64,000 bases of DNA from Blastocystis sp. Blastoise (lineage: Eukaryota > Sar > Bigyra > Opalinata > Blastocystidae). The position numbers and the translations under genes are program-made. Location: the NCBI GenBank assembly GCA_039096225.1, contig JBBPEB010000002.1, positions 744,001 through 808,000 on the forward strand. Reading direction: 5' to 3'. The notes under the pieces were generated by a model. That model searched no databases. It had not been told where the DNA came from and was given only the letters and a program-made list of their open reading frames with translations. Shown here piece by piece: positions 16,025 to 33,569 of the stretch (position 1 is its first letter; each line of letters starts with the position of its first letter).

Positions 16025-16490
16025 CACTGGTAGGCACTTTTGAGTTTTTGAAGGTTTTTGATTGGCTAATTTTCGTTCAGAACTTATTCAGCCAATAAAA
16101 TTTGAATAAAAAAAAGACTTAGGCAAAAAAATGAAAATTTTCACAAAAATTTTAAGACGACTTTTTATTAGACTTTAAAAACCCTATTAGACATATTTTA
16201 ATAAAGAATTGACAATATTTTCTTGTTTTATAAGGTCACACAATATCAAAAACGTTTTTCTTTATTTTAAAGTCGCAATTCTGGCAAATAATGGGGTCAA
16301 TATTTTAAAACCTTTTGTTGCTCTGTTTAAAGTTTAGATCCTCTTAGAGTCACAAGAATGTGTAAAAGTGAATAAAAAGACCTCTATGGGTCAAAACCAA
16401 AATTCAGCCAAAAAGTCAAAATTTTGTATTTTTTCTACACTGAAAAAATGAGACGAGCCTTTTTGTCTGGCAGACAGTTAGACCAGATTT
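16025..16490 (-). repeat. CACTA right-end subterminal repeat, copy 1
   Basis: Begins with the TIR CACTGGTAGGCA. About 460 bp are similar, inverted, to 38480-38944 and, in direct orientation, to 56776-57245. Shared landmarks include TTTTTGATTGGCTAAT, ACTTAGGCAAAAA, AACCCTATTAGACA, AATAAAGAATTG, AACGTTTTTCTTTATTTTAA and ACCAAAATTCAG. This defines the right terminus of a whole family. Confidence 0.85.
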
Positions 16491-17502
16491 TTTGAATTGT
16501 ATTTTATTTACGGGAAAAATTTTGTTGTTCAAATCTGAGTGTATTTATATTTGAGAGCATATCACAGGAGACATGACTTCTAGGATTGTTTTTTTAGTTT
16601 ATTTTATTATGGTAAAAAGGAATCCAACAGAAAAGTTTGTTTGAATTTTAAAATAGACCATCCTTTTCCAGAATCAAATAAGACTCCTTCAAATCAAACT
16701 ATTTAGACATTATTTTACAACCAAGCAGTTGTATTAGTCATAAACAATAGTCTTTTAAAAGTTTTGCATACTGATTAAGAATATAGAGAAAATTAACTTT
16801 TTATTTTTATGCTACAACTCTTGGGATACAATAATAAAGCATCAAACAAATAATTTAAAACTACTTACTCATAAAAATAATTTACAAATCGAAAATTAAA
16901 TGAAAAATAAAATTTACGAAGAAAAGTCTTCGTTTCCGAAAATTCTTCGTGTTAAAGCGAAGAATTAAATATTATTCAAAAATATGTCTTTATATTTTAT
17001 TTGTCATAAAGATTTTCCTCTAGAATATATTGTGCTTTAGGCATGTATGTTTAAAATAGATATGCTATATATAATTCTCTTTGATGTTTATAATTAACAT
17101 ATTTCTATATAGATTCTTCAATTATCTGACAGAACTTATCGTTTTGATTATTTTCTTAGGTCCTAAGATACTGTGAATGTATTGAATGGATTTGTTGTTT
17201 ATTATTATCACAAGGTAATTAGCATTTATTTATATTTTATTTTATAATAGGTTTTTTGCTTCTTCTCTATGTGGATTACTCTAAGAGATGCCTTGGAATC
17301 GTTGTTATTTGTATATATCTAAATTATTTGAATTTTATGCATTAGCACATTTTCTTTTTAGTTCATATTAATATTTATCATTTGATTTTGTCACTTTGTT
17401 TCATTTATAAAATGAAATTCTAACGTATTTATTTATATATAGAATTTTTGCCAAGGTGATTACCATTCATAATGTCCGTAGTTTCTTCTACAATCATTTA
17501 AT
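16491..17502. other. Non-coding subterminal DNA of transposon 2
   Basis: No ORF of substance. From about 17040 short TA-rich intron-like pieces and small TAG-bounded segments appear. They could be 5' exons of the following HEAT-repeat gene, but I cannot align them to anything. Confidence 0.4.
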
Positions 17503-20696
<3,194 letters not shown>

Positions 20697-20716
20697 TAAA
20701 ATTATTATATATATAT

Positions 20717-21215
20717 AGATACCTTCTTAACTCCTTCTCATGCTTATTTATTACCTCGTATTCCTTTTATTCTTCCTTCTTATTCATTCCTTAATATATA
20801 TACACATAAATATAAATATACACATCAAACATTAGAATTATTTTTAAATATAAAGGAATATATAGCTCTATAGTCATGTACTTACATATGTATGCTATAT
20901 ATATTATTATTATATTTATTATTATTACGTTTATATTATTAATTATCATTATATATAGAATAATAAAGATGATTATTATAACTATATATACGAAATATTA
21001 CCGAAAAAAACATTATCTCCTTCACCAAATGAATCTATAGTTAAATATATAAATGGTATTAATTTAGATAATTATTGGAAGAATGGATATATATTAACAT
21101 TTTGCATATTTATTAATGATTAATCGAATTGCCGGAAGATCTTTCTTTGATATCTCACAATATCTTATATTCACGTGGTTATGCCAACAATATGAAGAGA
21201 TAAGATTGATTTAAT
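20717..21215 (+). pseudogene. BEACH-domain protein fragment (captured)
   Basis: The first exon (20717-20905) encodes LLPRIPFILPSYSFLNIYT. After an intron a block reads INRIAGRSFFDISQYLIFTWL, matching the core of the BEACH domain (consensus LN..AGRSFNDL.QYPVFPW), found in large trafficking and autophagy scaffolds such as LYST, neurobeachin and WDFY3. The exons carry a TAG and frameshifts, and only the start of the domain remains. The first exon recurs inverted at 33570-33765 in the nested element, with the same TAG. The BEACH family call is good; which member is unknown. Confidence 0.65.
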
Positions 21216-21332
21216 GTATATATATATATTATTATTATTATTATATATATGTTTATTATTATTAATATACATATTAGTATTATTATACTCTATATTTAAA
21301 TAATATATTATTTTCTTCTAGATGTTAATAAT

Positions 21333-22410
21333 ATGAGTATTGAGCAATATATCAATAAATCAATATTATTTCCTTTATTAACTCTTGTACCTCCTATATT
21401 AAATGCCGATCATACTCCTCCTCCTCTTATACCTTCATCTACTTATACTATTCCTTCATTTCCATTCCCACGATTAAGAAACTGTGATCTCCCCATGGGA
21501 ATACATAATTTAGGAAATACTTGCTATATGAATAGTTTTATTCAATTACTAAGTAATAGTGGTTATATAGATGGTTTATTACATATACCTACAGAAGGTA
21601 TAGTAATAAAGAGAAATGATAAAGATATATATACAGATATTCATGTTTGTGTGAAGAACAACCCATTTACTACAGAAAGAAATAATTTAAGAATTACTTC
21701 AATTCCCCACGGGGGACAGCCTATTGTTAGTCAAGATAAAACTCCTGTTTGTTGTGTATCTCTACATGTTAATGATGCTCTCTCTGTTACTAATAGTATA
21801 GGTACTAATATATATAATCCAGATACTATTAATGCTGTTCCTCATTCTAAAAGTAGTTCGGCTTCTATTCCTGTTTCTGTATTCCCACAGCCTCCTAAAC
21901 TTATTGTTCCAGAACCTCTATTAGCTCCTCTTGGCATGTGCGCATCCCCCTCTATCTCACGTGTTCCTTCAATAGATATACCTATTATGCCTTCTATGAC
22001 TTCAAATGACCATTCTTTAGTTTTACCGCCACCAAAATTATCGCCAACTCCATCATCATTAAGAGCTATACAATAACTTATCTGTGATTTAGGTTATGGT
22101 AGTTATCATTGTGGGGATCCTTCGAAATTGATTGATACTTTAACTGATTTTGAAGGAAATAAAAAGGATAAAAACACAATTTGATTTAAGTGAATTTTGT
22201 AATGTTTTATTTGATAAGATTGAGAAAGAAGGAGGAAATAAATGGATTGAAAACATGTTTTACGGGAATATGTGTAGTTGTACCAGTAGTTTAAAATGTT
22301 CCCATGTTTCTCTTCGTAATGAAACTTTTACTATATTAACTGTTAATATTAATAAAGTTAATGTATATATATATTTTATTTGGTTTTATTATTATTATTA
22401 TTATTATTTG

Positions 22411-22477
<67 letters not shown>

Positions 22478-22822
22478 GTCTGTTGAATAAACATTACAGC
22501 AAACAGTTGCTATAAATGAATTACTTGGAGATAACCAATGGAAATGCAGGAATGTTTTAAGAAAGTTAACGCCTATCGACGTACAGTGATCGATTATACG
22601 AAACCATTACTTATGATTAGTATAAATCGTATTCAATTTGACTATAATACAATGACTAGAACTAAGGTATATTATTATTATTATTATTATTATTATTTAT
22701 ATTATTATTATTATTATTATTATTATATAGATTAATTCTTATTGTTCATTCCCTATGATTTTAAATGTATTTCCATATACATATACTGGTCTGATTGGCA
22801 AGAAATATAATACAGCTGGACA

Positions 22823-22857
<35 letters not shown>

Positions 22858-23659
22858 TTATTATTATTATTATTATATAGACTTGTACATGATTCTCTTT
22901 GGGATGTTAAAGATAATGAAAATCCTCATATGTATATATATATATATATATATGTTCTATTCTATAACTCTATATATATATAGAAATGAAGAAGATTGTT
23001 ATTATGAATTAATTGGTATTCTTGTTCATAATGGTACTGCTGGTATATATATTATATAATATATATATCTTCTTTCTTAATAACTCTATATATATATAGA
23101 TAGTGGACATTACTATTATTTCGGTAAATCAGAGAATCCCATGAATAAGCAACGTTACGGTGACGAATCCGATGATTTTACAACGGATAAAGATCAATGG
23201 TATTTATATAATGATAGTGAAGTACTAGAATTTAATCCTGAAAAAATTGAACAAGATTGTTTTGGAGGAAAAGAAAAGGTATATATATATATATGTAATA
23301 ATTATGATTATATTTTATTCTATTATATGCATTATATTATTACTCAAAATTCTTTATAATTTCTTAATTATATATATATATATAAGATAATACAGAAAAG
23401 ACTTATAGTGCTACTGTACTTCTTTATAGTCGTATTCAGCATCATAAGGATATGACACCCATTCCTTCTTTTGCTAAACAATCAAATGACTCTTATTCTA
23501 CATCTATATCCCCGCGGTTATCAGGATCCTTCTCTTCTATGAATAATAATACTTCTGCTCCTCCTTGTAGTTCCTTATAAACTTATACATGTAATAATAT
23601 TAAGAGAAGTGATACATTATTTGAACTCTATTCACCTTATATTGGTATATATATATATA

Positions 23660-23721
<62 letters not shown>

Positions 23722-24182
23722 AGAATATTTATTTAGGTATAAATATAATACAAATGTTAAAATATCATAAAGAAAAAGGATTTGAAGATATTGAAAAATA
23801 TCCAGATATGCTTAAAGTATATAATTATTATTATTATTATTAGTATTATTGAATATAATTTTGTTTATACTTTATCTTTTTATATATATTTATATGTACC
23901 TATTATATAGGTAGCTGTTCTATATTATATATATATTTTTTCATCTGCTTATGAACCAATTTCTATTTGGTCTCAAACTATAAAAATATGGTATATATAT
24001 ATATATTTACTTATTTATTATTATACTTATTATTATATTTATATAGTTTAATATGTTCACCAAGTGTGTCTCTTTGGTTCTTAACTATATATATAATCAT
24101 ACTTCTATTTATCCTCTTCTCTCTCCTCTTTGTCCTGATAGCTTCTAAAAAGCCACAACAGACTGTCTCTGTAATGCTATGA
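21333..24182 (+). pseudogene. Ubiquitin-specific protease (USP, C19 family), captured and decayed
   Basis: Exon 1 contains MGIHNLGNTCYMNSFIQLL, the Cys box of USP deubiquitinases with catalytic Cys. Later exons give FDLSEFCNVLFDKIE (QxxDAxEF-like), NGNMCSC/CSH zinc-ribbon residues, LLGDNQWKC and PLLMISINRIQFDY, then ELIGILVHNGTA with DSGHYYYF (His box, catalytic His) and WYLYNDSEV (third catalytic position, Asn). The protein would cleave ubiquitin from substrates. Lesions: TAA at 22074-22076, 22488-22490 and 23578-23580, plus frameshifts near 22170 and 22545. Several exons from 23740 to 24182 may belong to its C-terminus. It sits as transposon cargo between the BEACH fragment and the Cys-rich gene. 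Confidence 0.75.
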
Positions 24183-24391
24183 AAAGCATTACTCTTAAAT
24201 ATAAACAAGAGTATATATATATTATATTATATATATATATCATTATAAGTATAATTTATATTTATTATTATCTTTTTAAATTATAAAATATTATTAATAT
24301 TGAGCTATTCTTTATTGTTTTTATATTACATTATTATATATTATTATTATATATTATTATTATATATTTATTATTATATTTCCCTTAATAG

Positions 24392-27300
24392 ATTTACATG
24401 TCCTTCTCCTCTTGTATTATGTCCTGATAATACATGTAAACCTTCATCTTTTTATTGTTTTCAAACACCTCTTTGTCGATCTCCTTATATAAATTGTCCT
24501 AATGGAGGATGTGCTTTATTCTATCAACAATGTAGACCTAGTATCTTATGTACTTTTGAAAAACCTATTCTTTGTGATAATGGTACTTGTGTTGAAAAGA
24601 ATCAAGATTGTTATTCACAAATTCACTTTATTGAAAGAAATCAACAAGGAAGTATATATATATATATTATATATAAAATAATAATAATATATTTTTTAGA
24701 AACAACTACAACTACAAATATAACTATTCCTTCTTCTTCAATATTATTAACATCTCATTGTCCTTCTGCTTATCCATATTATTGTTCTTCTAGTAAAACA
24801 TGTGTACGAAATAGTTTATTATGTTCAAGTCCTGTTATTTGTCCTACTACGAGTCCTATATTATGTGATACTGGTTATTGTGTATCTTCTTATTCATTAT
24901 GTACTGATGAATCTAATTATCATTGTCCATTAGGATTCTATATGTGTGATTATCAAAAAATATGTGTAGAACATTCTTATTTATGTCCTACTATATCTGT
25001 ATGTAGAGATAATGAAATGAGATGTGAAGATGGAGGTTGTTATATGATTGAAGATAGTACTTATGGTGTTACCAATATATTCCCTTATATCTATAATTCT
25101 TTACAAGAATATAATGAAGAATATTTAGATATAACAGAATATCATGAAAAATCAGATTTAAATATAAAACATACTATAGAACAATGTGTTAGTAAATATT
25201 TAGAAATGTATATTGATGTATGTAATATATATAATAATAAAGAAGATATAAATAATTGTATTGATAAAATAAAAGATCGATATCAACATTTATGTTCACG
25301 TAATTATCAATTTTATCCTTGTAGAAGATATAATATACATTATAGTGATGATAGTTATTATATATATAGTATATCTCCCTATTTTATACCTACAGGAGAT
25401 CCTATTGCTTCTATAGAAGGATCTTTAACTTCGATAAATAAATATTATTGGGATCCATTATCTACAGATACATCCTTTCAATCGAATATCTTATCGAATT
25501 CTATTCCTCCTCCTCTTTGTCCTAAAGGTAGTAAACGATGTATAGAGGGTAGTTGTATATCTCAAAGTGAACAATGTCCTTCTTATCGTATATGTCCAAG
25601 AAATAAACCTATTTTATGTAGTGATGGATTATGTCATTATCATCAGAATCAATGTCTTAATACTATTCATTGTCCTATTAATTATAAATTATGTAATGAT
25701 GGTAGTTGTGTATTTATAACAAAGAAATGTCCATTATTATATTGTCCAACTACAAATCCTATATTATGTTGGGATCAATCATGTCATGTTTCTGAAGATG
25801 ATTGTCCACCTATACCTCCTTATGTACCTTCTAATTGTCTTAATGGAAAATGTATTACTACAGGAGCAAGACAAGTTACAAAATTTACTAGTTTTTGTAG
25901 TATTCATGGAGAATATGTTAAAGATCGAAGTGATTGTATTAATGGATATGAAGGTTATTATAGTATGTGTTTATTGTTATTTTATTTTATTTTTTTTTTA
26001 TTATTTGTATTTTTTTTTATTTTATAATAAATATCTTTTTATAGATAAATATTCAATGGAAAGTGATCATTATGTGACTGGTTTTTGTAGTTATGATAAA
26101 TATTTATGTTCTGATGGTACATGTGTTCGTGATTCTTCTTTATGTTCTGAACCTTTATGTCCTATGTTTAAACCTTATAAATGTATTTCAGGATTATGTG
26201 TATCTTCAAAAGAAGAATGTACATCGAATGATAATTGTAATAATGATCAATTTAGTGGATGGTGTCATAATACATTAATATGTTATACAAAAGATAGTTC
26301 AAAGAATAATATAGATATTTATCATTCTTCTTGTGATTGGACTTGTAATACTAATGGATATATACGTTGTTTAGATGGTACATGTCGTCAATCTATAGAA
26401 GATTGTCCTCTTTCGAATGGTTGCTCTTCTTCTAAACCTAAATCATGTTATAATGGTGAATGTATTAAAGAAGATGAAGAATGTAGTCGTATGTTTGTTT
26501 TATTATTTTATTTTTTTATAATAATTATATTTATATTTATAATAATAATAATAATAATAAATATTATGTAGCTTTATGTGTTGCTCCATATAAACAATGT
26601 GAGAATGGTTTGTGTATGATATCTACTTTTTATTGTCCTTATTCTTCTTATTCATTTATTCCTGAAGATACATCTCCTTCTCCTTCTTTATTTGAAACTT
26701 CATTATTGAATACAGATATAAATAATAATAGTTATATAAATAAAATAATGAATAATATAAAATCTATAATAAATACTCTATATAATACAATAATCGATTC
26801 TTTTATGAAATATATGGATAAATCTTTCTTTACAGAAAATAATCTTCAGAAAACATCTCCTTTATTAAATGAATATGAACATAAATTATTTAACAAAAAT
26901 AATAATACTAATAATAAACTATCCTTATTTTCTTCAGAACTCTTTGAATCTCCTTTAGTTTATTTTGTAGATCGTCAATATTTATATTCTTATTTTTCTA
27001 GTCTTCCTTCATTATGTAGTGAAGATAAACCAATTCGATGTGCTATAGGTATATGTGTGAAATCGTATACAGATTGTCCTTTGATTATGCCTTGTAATAC
27101 AAGTAATTATAATACAAATTATATTCGTTGTTCTGATGGTAGTTGTCGTGCTTCTTCTTCTTTATGTACTGATCGAACTATATGTACATCTCCTTATAAT
27201 TATATGTGTAAAACAGGATTATATAATGGATTATGTGTTGAAAAAGAAGAAGATTGTCTTAGTGATAATGGTAGGTTTATTATTATTATATATTAATTAA

Positions 27301-27862
27301 TAAATAAAAATTATAAATAATAATAATATTATATATAGGTTGTCCATTATCTTCTCCTTATAAATGTCCAACAGGTCGTTGTGTGAAATATTCTTATAAT
27401 TGTACAACTGAATATACCTATCATTCTTGTCCTCATGAAAGACCTTATAAATGTATTCGAGGAGAATGCGTAAGGAATGCTAATGAATGTACATTTATTA
27501 ATGGTTGTTCTCCTCTTCATCCTATATTATGTTCTAATGGTACTTGTGTTTCTACAAGAAATGAATGTTCGTCTATTCTAAATTCAAATATTATTTCTTG
27601 TCCTATAAATCAATCTTATATATGTCCAAATGGTCAATGTGTTTCTCATCCTTCACAATGTTTATTATTCAATAAATGTTCTATATATCATTCTCAAGCA
27701 TGTGCTTCTGGAGATTGTATTCCTTTACATGGTCAACGATATTCACCTATTTTATTATCTTTAAATATTATAAATGAAGATCAATCTGATAATTATTATA
27801 ATTCTATAGAAAATTATATATTATTATATAAAAATAGTCTAAATGAATTTATAATACTCTGA
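24392..27862 (+). CDS. Multi-repeat cysteine-rich protein, five exons
   Basis: Exons about 24392-24651, 24700-25962, 26045-26488, 26572-27270 and 27339-27862 join in frame with no stop, giving about 1063 residues to TGA. The first exon begins mid-codon, so at least one 5' exon (start and probable signal peptide) is missing or unseen. The protein is a tandem array of CP-x(3-4)-P-x2-C-x-(D/N)-G-x-C-x5-C modules, for example RPYKCIRGECVRNANEC, resembling extracellular LDL-receptor-A-like or oocyst-wall-like cysteine repeats. Two long Cys-poor inserts occur (about 25100-25480 and 26680-26990). No transmembrane segment is visible. Unlike the other cargo it has no lesion. A secreted or surface role is inferred only from Cys content. 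Confidence 0.7.
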
Positions 27863-28265
27863 TTCTTCGTATATTTTATATAACAATATGAAAACTTCCT
27901 TTTAATATTATGAATACATTATCTATGTATTCTTTATTAGTATATATAATATCTCCTTTATATTTTTTCCGTTAATGTTGTCAACTATTTCCGTATTTAC
28001 AAATTAAAAATAAAATTATATATGATAATTAGAAACTTAAATGAAAGCACGTAAATTTATATATAAACCAAACAAAAGATTATTATATATATTTGGATTT
28101 ATATGTAATACATAATCAATATATGGATATGCTTTTGAGTTATATTATATCACGTGTATATGTTCGTGGAATAAATACTGTGGTGGTTGTAACTTCGTCG
28201 GCACTTGCTAAAGTATCTTGATGTTTTCTTTTAGTTTGGTGAACCTCATTCTATATATATATAAA
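27863..28265. other. Intergenic spacer, tail to tail
   Basis: AT-rich DNA between the convergent ends of the Cys-rich gene and the transposase. I see no gene or repeat. Confidence 0.5.
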
Positions 28266-30673
28266 TTATATAAACATGATGTACAGAATATAATAATAGT
28301 TACATATAGGTTCATATATGTTATATACACAGCAATAATCTTCGTCATTGTCTTCATTTGATTCCTTGAAGTTATGGATATCACATACTATAACATTTGT
28401 TGGAACTATTTTTTTGATATTAATATATGTCTCATCTAGATTATATGGATCTTTATATATTAAATTATTTGAATTATATATTTTAAAAAAAAGACCACTC
28501 TTTGATGATTTCGTATCAGGATAATGATGAGCCTTTACAATAAATAAGTCTTCTATTTGAATGTATTCTAGTGCCTTTACTAAGCAAACATGGCTTGTTC
28601 CATTTATGTAATCATAATACATCAAATAGGAGTTATCTAATTTTTCTACTCCTTCGTCAATGTCTGTGCACGTAAAAGATAATGAATCATTGATCAAAAT
28701 CTCCGAATATCTAAAGATATTTAATTTCTTGGTGTTCTCCATTACATTATGAAAATTACTTGAATCTCTTAATAATTCTATTCTGCTTTCTGTAGTTATA
28801 TCACCAACATTTAGATTTGAAAATAATTTATTATTAATGTATACGCTATTCATTCTTATTATATGCTTCAAGAATAACTCCGTAAATAATTGAGTATTAT
28901 TATTATTAATACTTTCTCTTATGCCCTTTACTGAATAAATCTTCTGATTTTGGTCAGTAACGTAGTAAACACACTCATAAGCATTAAATGTAACAACATG
29001 AGCTGCTATTGAACTACTCTCCGACTCTAATGAACTATTAATTATTGAAGATGCTATATCTATATCTATTATTTCTTTAAAAGCCATGCTAATTATTGAA
29101 GATTTATTGAAGAAGAATCTTCCATGTGTAAGACGTTTTATTGATGAATAAAACCTTTCAGATTCCCAGGTACTAGTATATTGAAGAGATCCGGCATTTT
29201 GAATTGATTTCGTTAAATGAGAGAAATAATGTATCTGACTATTGATAAATTCTTTTGGCAAAACTAGATCACATAAGAAGAGGAATATATAACACTTAGA
29301 GTTTATTATGCTTAAATCTTCTATTGTTAACATTTGATTCTTTAAAGTACATAACATAATTATATCAGCTTGAATTTCTACTAAAGGAACTAATAACGAA
29401 TCTGTCTGATTAAAGTCTGATATTATTAGTGGTAATATATATGAAGCAAAGAAGATTCTACTGTGTGATGTCATTTTATAAAAACTGGTTTCTTCCAAAG
29501 CGAAGCGAAATTGATTTTCACTATCATAGAAAAAAGAATTTACATATTCTAATCTACTCTTCAGTATTTTAATATTATCTGATGATAATTGTAGTCTCTT
29601 TAGTATTTCATCAGGCTTATTGTATTTATGTTTATTTAAAATATCTGTATATTTCATTGTGTCAAATCCTAATAATAATGACAGAAGAAGAACTATGGTG
29701 TTGTTAAACATGTGCATTGGATCAATATTATAGCTCGTTGCTGCATTAAAATATGGAAGTCTTTCGAATACACTTATTTTTGAATTAATACCGTTCATAG
29801 AAGTTCTTGATGAGGTTTCTTCTCTTGCTATCTCAATAGTTTCTTTTGTATTATCTTCACATATTATTGTAGAATATGCATCAGATTGGGTTTCACTCTT
29901 GAAATACTTAGTATAATTTATGCATTTAATACCGTTGATAATACAATCTTCTTTAACTGTTATTAGACTAGTAGAAATAGGATAGAAGATGGTTGTAGTT
30001 GTAGATGAAGGAGAATAATCTATGAATGGCTTTATAATTGAATACGAAGTCTTTATACCCTTATGGAAGTTATCGTTATCTTTTTGAATATGTAAATTAC
30101 AGAATCTGCATGGATAATTTGAAGCTGGTCCCGTGAATTCACCTATTTTCTGAATTTCAGCAGTATCACCATACACTTCTAAGAGAATTCCAACTACTCT
30201 TTTTTCTTCAAGCAAACCATTATTACAAACAAGCATTGGTATTCCATCTTTCAAAAGTAGAAGTTCTTTTACTAATAGCTGTAAAGCAATGCTACGTTCG
30301 TCTGTAGAAGAAACCGTAAATACCCAAAACTTCCTTTTATCATATAATCTTATGGGCTTATAATTTAGTAGTTTGATGAGTACTGGTTGGGAGCTTTTAT
30401 TCTTTTCTATTAATGGAGAATTATATACAGAAATTCCATCTGAAGTTACGGTGAAGAACAAAAATATATCACCGTTGTTATGAACTGTTTTCATGTACTC
30501 CTTAAAATTATCTCCATTCATGTATAAAGGAAGACTTTTATTTGAAACATAATTATCATGTAATGCTGGTTCTATATCTTCTTTATTATATAATTCAATA
30601 TCTTGAATTAATTTTTCGCTTTTGAGGAGTTGCTTAATACGAGATATCAGTGGTAAAACTGTGGTATATCTAA

Positions 30674-30711
<38 letters not shown>

Positions 30712-31038
30712 CATAATATCATATAATTAATATAATATAATTTAATATAATATAATATAATGTATAGATTTTATACATAACGATATTTATATATATTTAT
30801 AACTATGTTCTATTAAATATGTATATATATATATTAATGTATATCATTGAATATTATATATAATATAATATATATTATATAATTATATATAACATATATA
30901 TATAGGTATATACGAGAGCCGTCACAATTTACAGAGTTGCAATTATTTCTAGAATTTGTAGAAATATTTCTACCTGTATTAAAGTCAACTAATATTTTAC
31001 ATTCTTCACACCAAAATATATTTATACTAAATGGCATA
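28266..31038 (-). CDS. CACTA-type transposase of transposon 2, 3' part (interrupted gene)
   Basis: The last exon (about 28266-30680) encodes about 800 residues. Blocks: TVTSDGISV (DG block), a conserved PxRFCN cysteine pair after GEFTGPASNYP, YNIDPMHMFNN (DPMH block), KMTSHSRIFFASYILP, and WESERFYSSIKRLTHGR. All have counterparts in the same order in the transposase at 12000-14809 and in Tnp2/CACTA transposases. About 230 further C-terminal residues follow, without a recognised domain. The preceding exon (30914-31038) holds FWCEECK...CNSVNC, a zinc cluster. At 31038 the coding sequence stops at the ATA duplication of the nested element and resumes at 38948. The reading frame is otherwise open, so disruption is by insertion. 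Confidence 0.8.
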
Positions 31039-31239
31039 CACTGGTAGGCATTTTCACGGATATCAAAAAAGCGACAAATGAGAAAAAGTAAACAAAAAAT
31101 TTTAAGACACTTTTCAGTCATAGCGAATAGAGTGGCCAAAAAATAGACTAATTTTGTCGGGTATGTTGTTTGTTTTTATTCGTTCAGAATTCTTTTAGAA
31201 ACGTCATTTTTTATTTATTTATCGTTGTGTGAATGATAA

Positions 31240-32701
31240 TAAAAATATATATAACAAAAGACAATAGATAATAATAAAAAAATAATAACAATAATAAAGA
31301 TAATAAAATAATAATTATTTATAATATTTTTGAGTAATTTGATATCATTTTGGATCACTATATATACATAAATGATAGAAATGATAATAATATAGATAAC
31401 ATATAAATATATACCTTTATGTATCACTTGTAGAATACCCCTTGAAGAAAAACCACAACTATAAAAATATAATTTATAAAAATAAATATATTATAATAAT
31501 ATACCTTCAACCACCAAACAGACTAGACCAAGAGAAACCTCATGAAGGACCTAGAACCTATATAAAAATAAAAGTAGTTAATTTTAAAAAAATAAAATAT
31601 AATAAAATACCTTCAAAACCAGGGAGTTGTTAACCAAGGAGACCGACAACAACACCTGAACCTATAGAAGATGATAATAATAATAACAAAGAGAATGCTA
31701 AAAATATATACCTTTAATAGTACAAGATTTCTAGTTACATAGACCCCACAACTCATTGTTTAACTATAGAGGATAAAGAAGAATGAAAAGAAACATACCT
31801 TTAAAGAAGAAGACCAATTAGGACCTATTTGAATCTATTTGGATAGACCATGAAGACTATAAAGTTTAAGGCAAATAAAAAATATTATATACATCTTATA
31901 ATATATAAAAAATATCTGAAAAATAAATAAAAATAAAAATAAATATGTGAAAATATTAAATCTTAAAAATAAAGAGAAATTCCCCCTTATAAAATCTTTT
32001 TTTCTATAATAAAAGTTTGTGTAAATTCGTTGTTTCCAGGGGTTAAAACATTTTAAAAATTTCCCTTTTTCTCTTTTATAAAGTCTATTTGAATTTTTAA
32101 TTGATATATAAATGTTATATGTGTACATTAAGCTTAATTATTTAATTATAACAGATTTCCGGACTTAATTAAACAAGAAAATTGTTATTTTAATAAACTA
32201 TAATTACAATTAAATATATTTGTTAGCTATTTTTATATAATACTATTCTATTTATAATAAGAATGCAATAGAGAATCAAAAAATATATTTAGTATAGCTA
32301 TTTATGAAGATACAATTTACAATTGGCAACTTTTGTTTTATAATATGTTTTAGTTCAACGAATCATATATTATTATTAGTGAATAAATAAACTGAGAATG
32401 TCTGAGAGGTTTGTAAGTGGTTTTAGACATTATAAAGAATATCATAAAATATAAATAGAAACTGTATTTATGTTAAACTCCTTTTTATGTTATTCCAAAA
32501 GAATTCTTTTAAAATATTTTTATTCTCAAATACTACAAAACAAAATGTATATAAAAAATAAATATAACACAATAAAAAATAGATAAAATAGATATTAGAT
32601 AATATATATAAATATAAGTAACATATCATTATAATACATATAATATGTATATGTAAGGAACTTCTTTCTATCCTATATATATATATGACTATAAAACTAT
32701 G

Positions 32702-32742
<41 letters not shown>

Positions 32743-33560
32743 ATAAAGAGTAGATTAGTTGCGGCTGTGGGTATACCTGTTCTTTAAGGAGTATGAGAGA
32801 GTAATATATAGGGAGAAAGGAAAGGAGGATACTAGAATATAACGAGAAGAGTTAAGGAATAGAAAGGAAGGGAGAGACACTATGAAGGGATAGAATAAGA
32901 TAGATAATATAATGCCAATTAATAAGTATAATAATAATAATAGCTATAATAACTATAATATATATACAAGATAAATAACCATGCTTCTGATAATCATGGT
33001 TATCAAGGAGAGACATAAAACGCTGGTATTATAGGAGGTATATAGTAAGTATATATATATTGATGTATTTGTGGTTTATAAATATATAATGTCATATCTA
33101 TCATATGTATAGCATTTTAATATCTATATATACATTAATTATAAATATAAAATAGTTAATACTATGTATAATATTTTATATCAAAAGTTTTATAGTGTAT
33201 AATTAAATATACAATTGAGAAATACTGGAGAAGTAATATTCCCCGCGATTAAGGATTCATAAAGACAGCACCCACAATAATACTGGAAGATGAAGAAGGA
33301 GAAATATGGAGAACTGTACATAACCACGGGGATAATAAGTATATCTAAAAAAAATAGAAACTAAATATTATATATATATATACATATTCTATAAATTATT
33401 TAATAAGAAGATCTTGTTTAGTAAGTAGCTGACAGAGGGATTCAAACATCCATAAAATACATAGATTCTATATAATAATAATAGTAATATATAATAATAT
33501 ATAGATTCTATATAAAATAATAATAATAAATATAATAATAATAATAATAAATATCTATAT
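31240..33560. other. Unidentified left half of element 3
   Basis: On the minus strand there are several short segments bounded by AG and AAGGTAT (for example near 31415-31460, 31505-31555, 31610-31660, 31790-31820). They look like micro-exons of 40-60 bp, but every frame contains stops and I recognise no protein. Near 33240-33300 another exon-like block occurs. It is best described as a decayed, multi-exon captured fragment or AT-rich filler. Confidence 0.3.
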
Positions 33561-33569
33561 ATATATAGC

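Noticed and set aside
24300-24391. Hydrophobic start of the Cys-rich ORF as a signal peptide.
   Set aside because: The frame begins at a non-ATG codon and the Tyr/Ile run is TA-rich intron ending at a TTAATAG acceptor.
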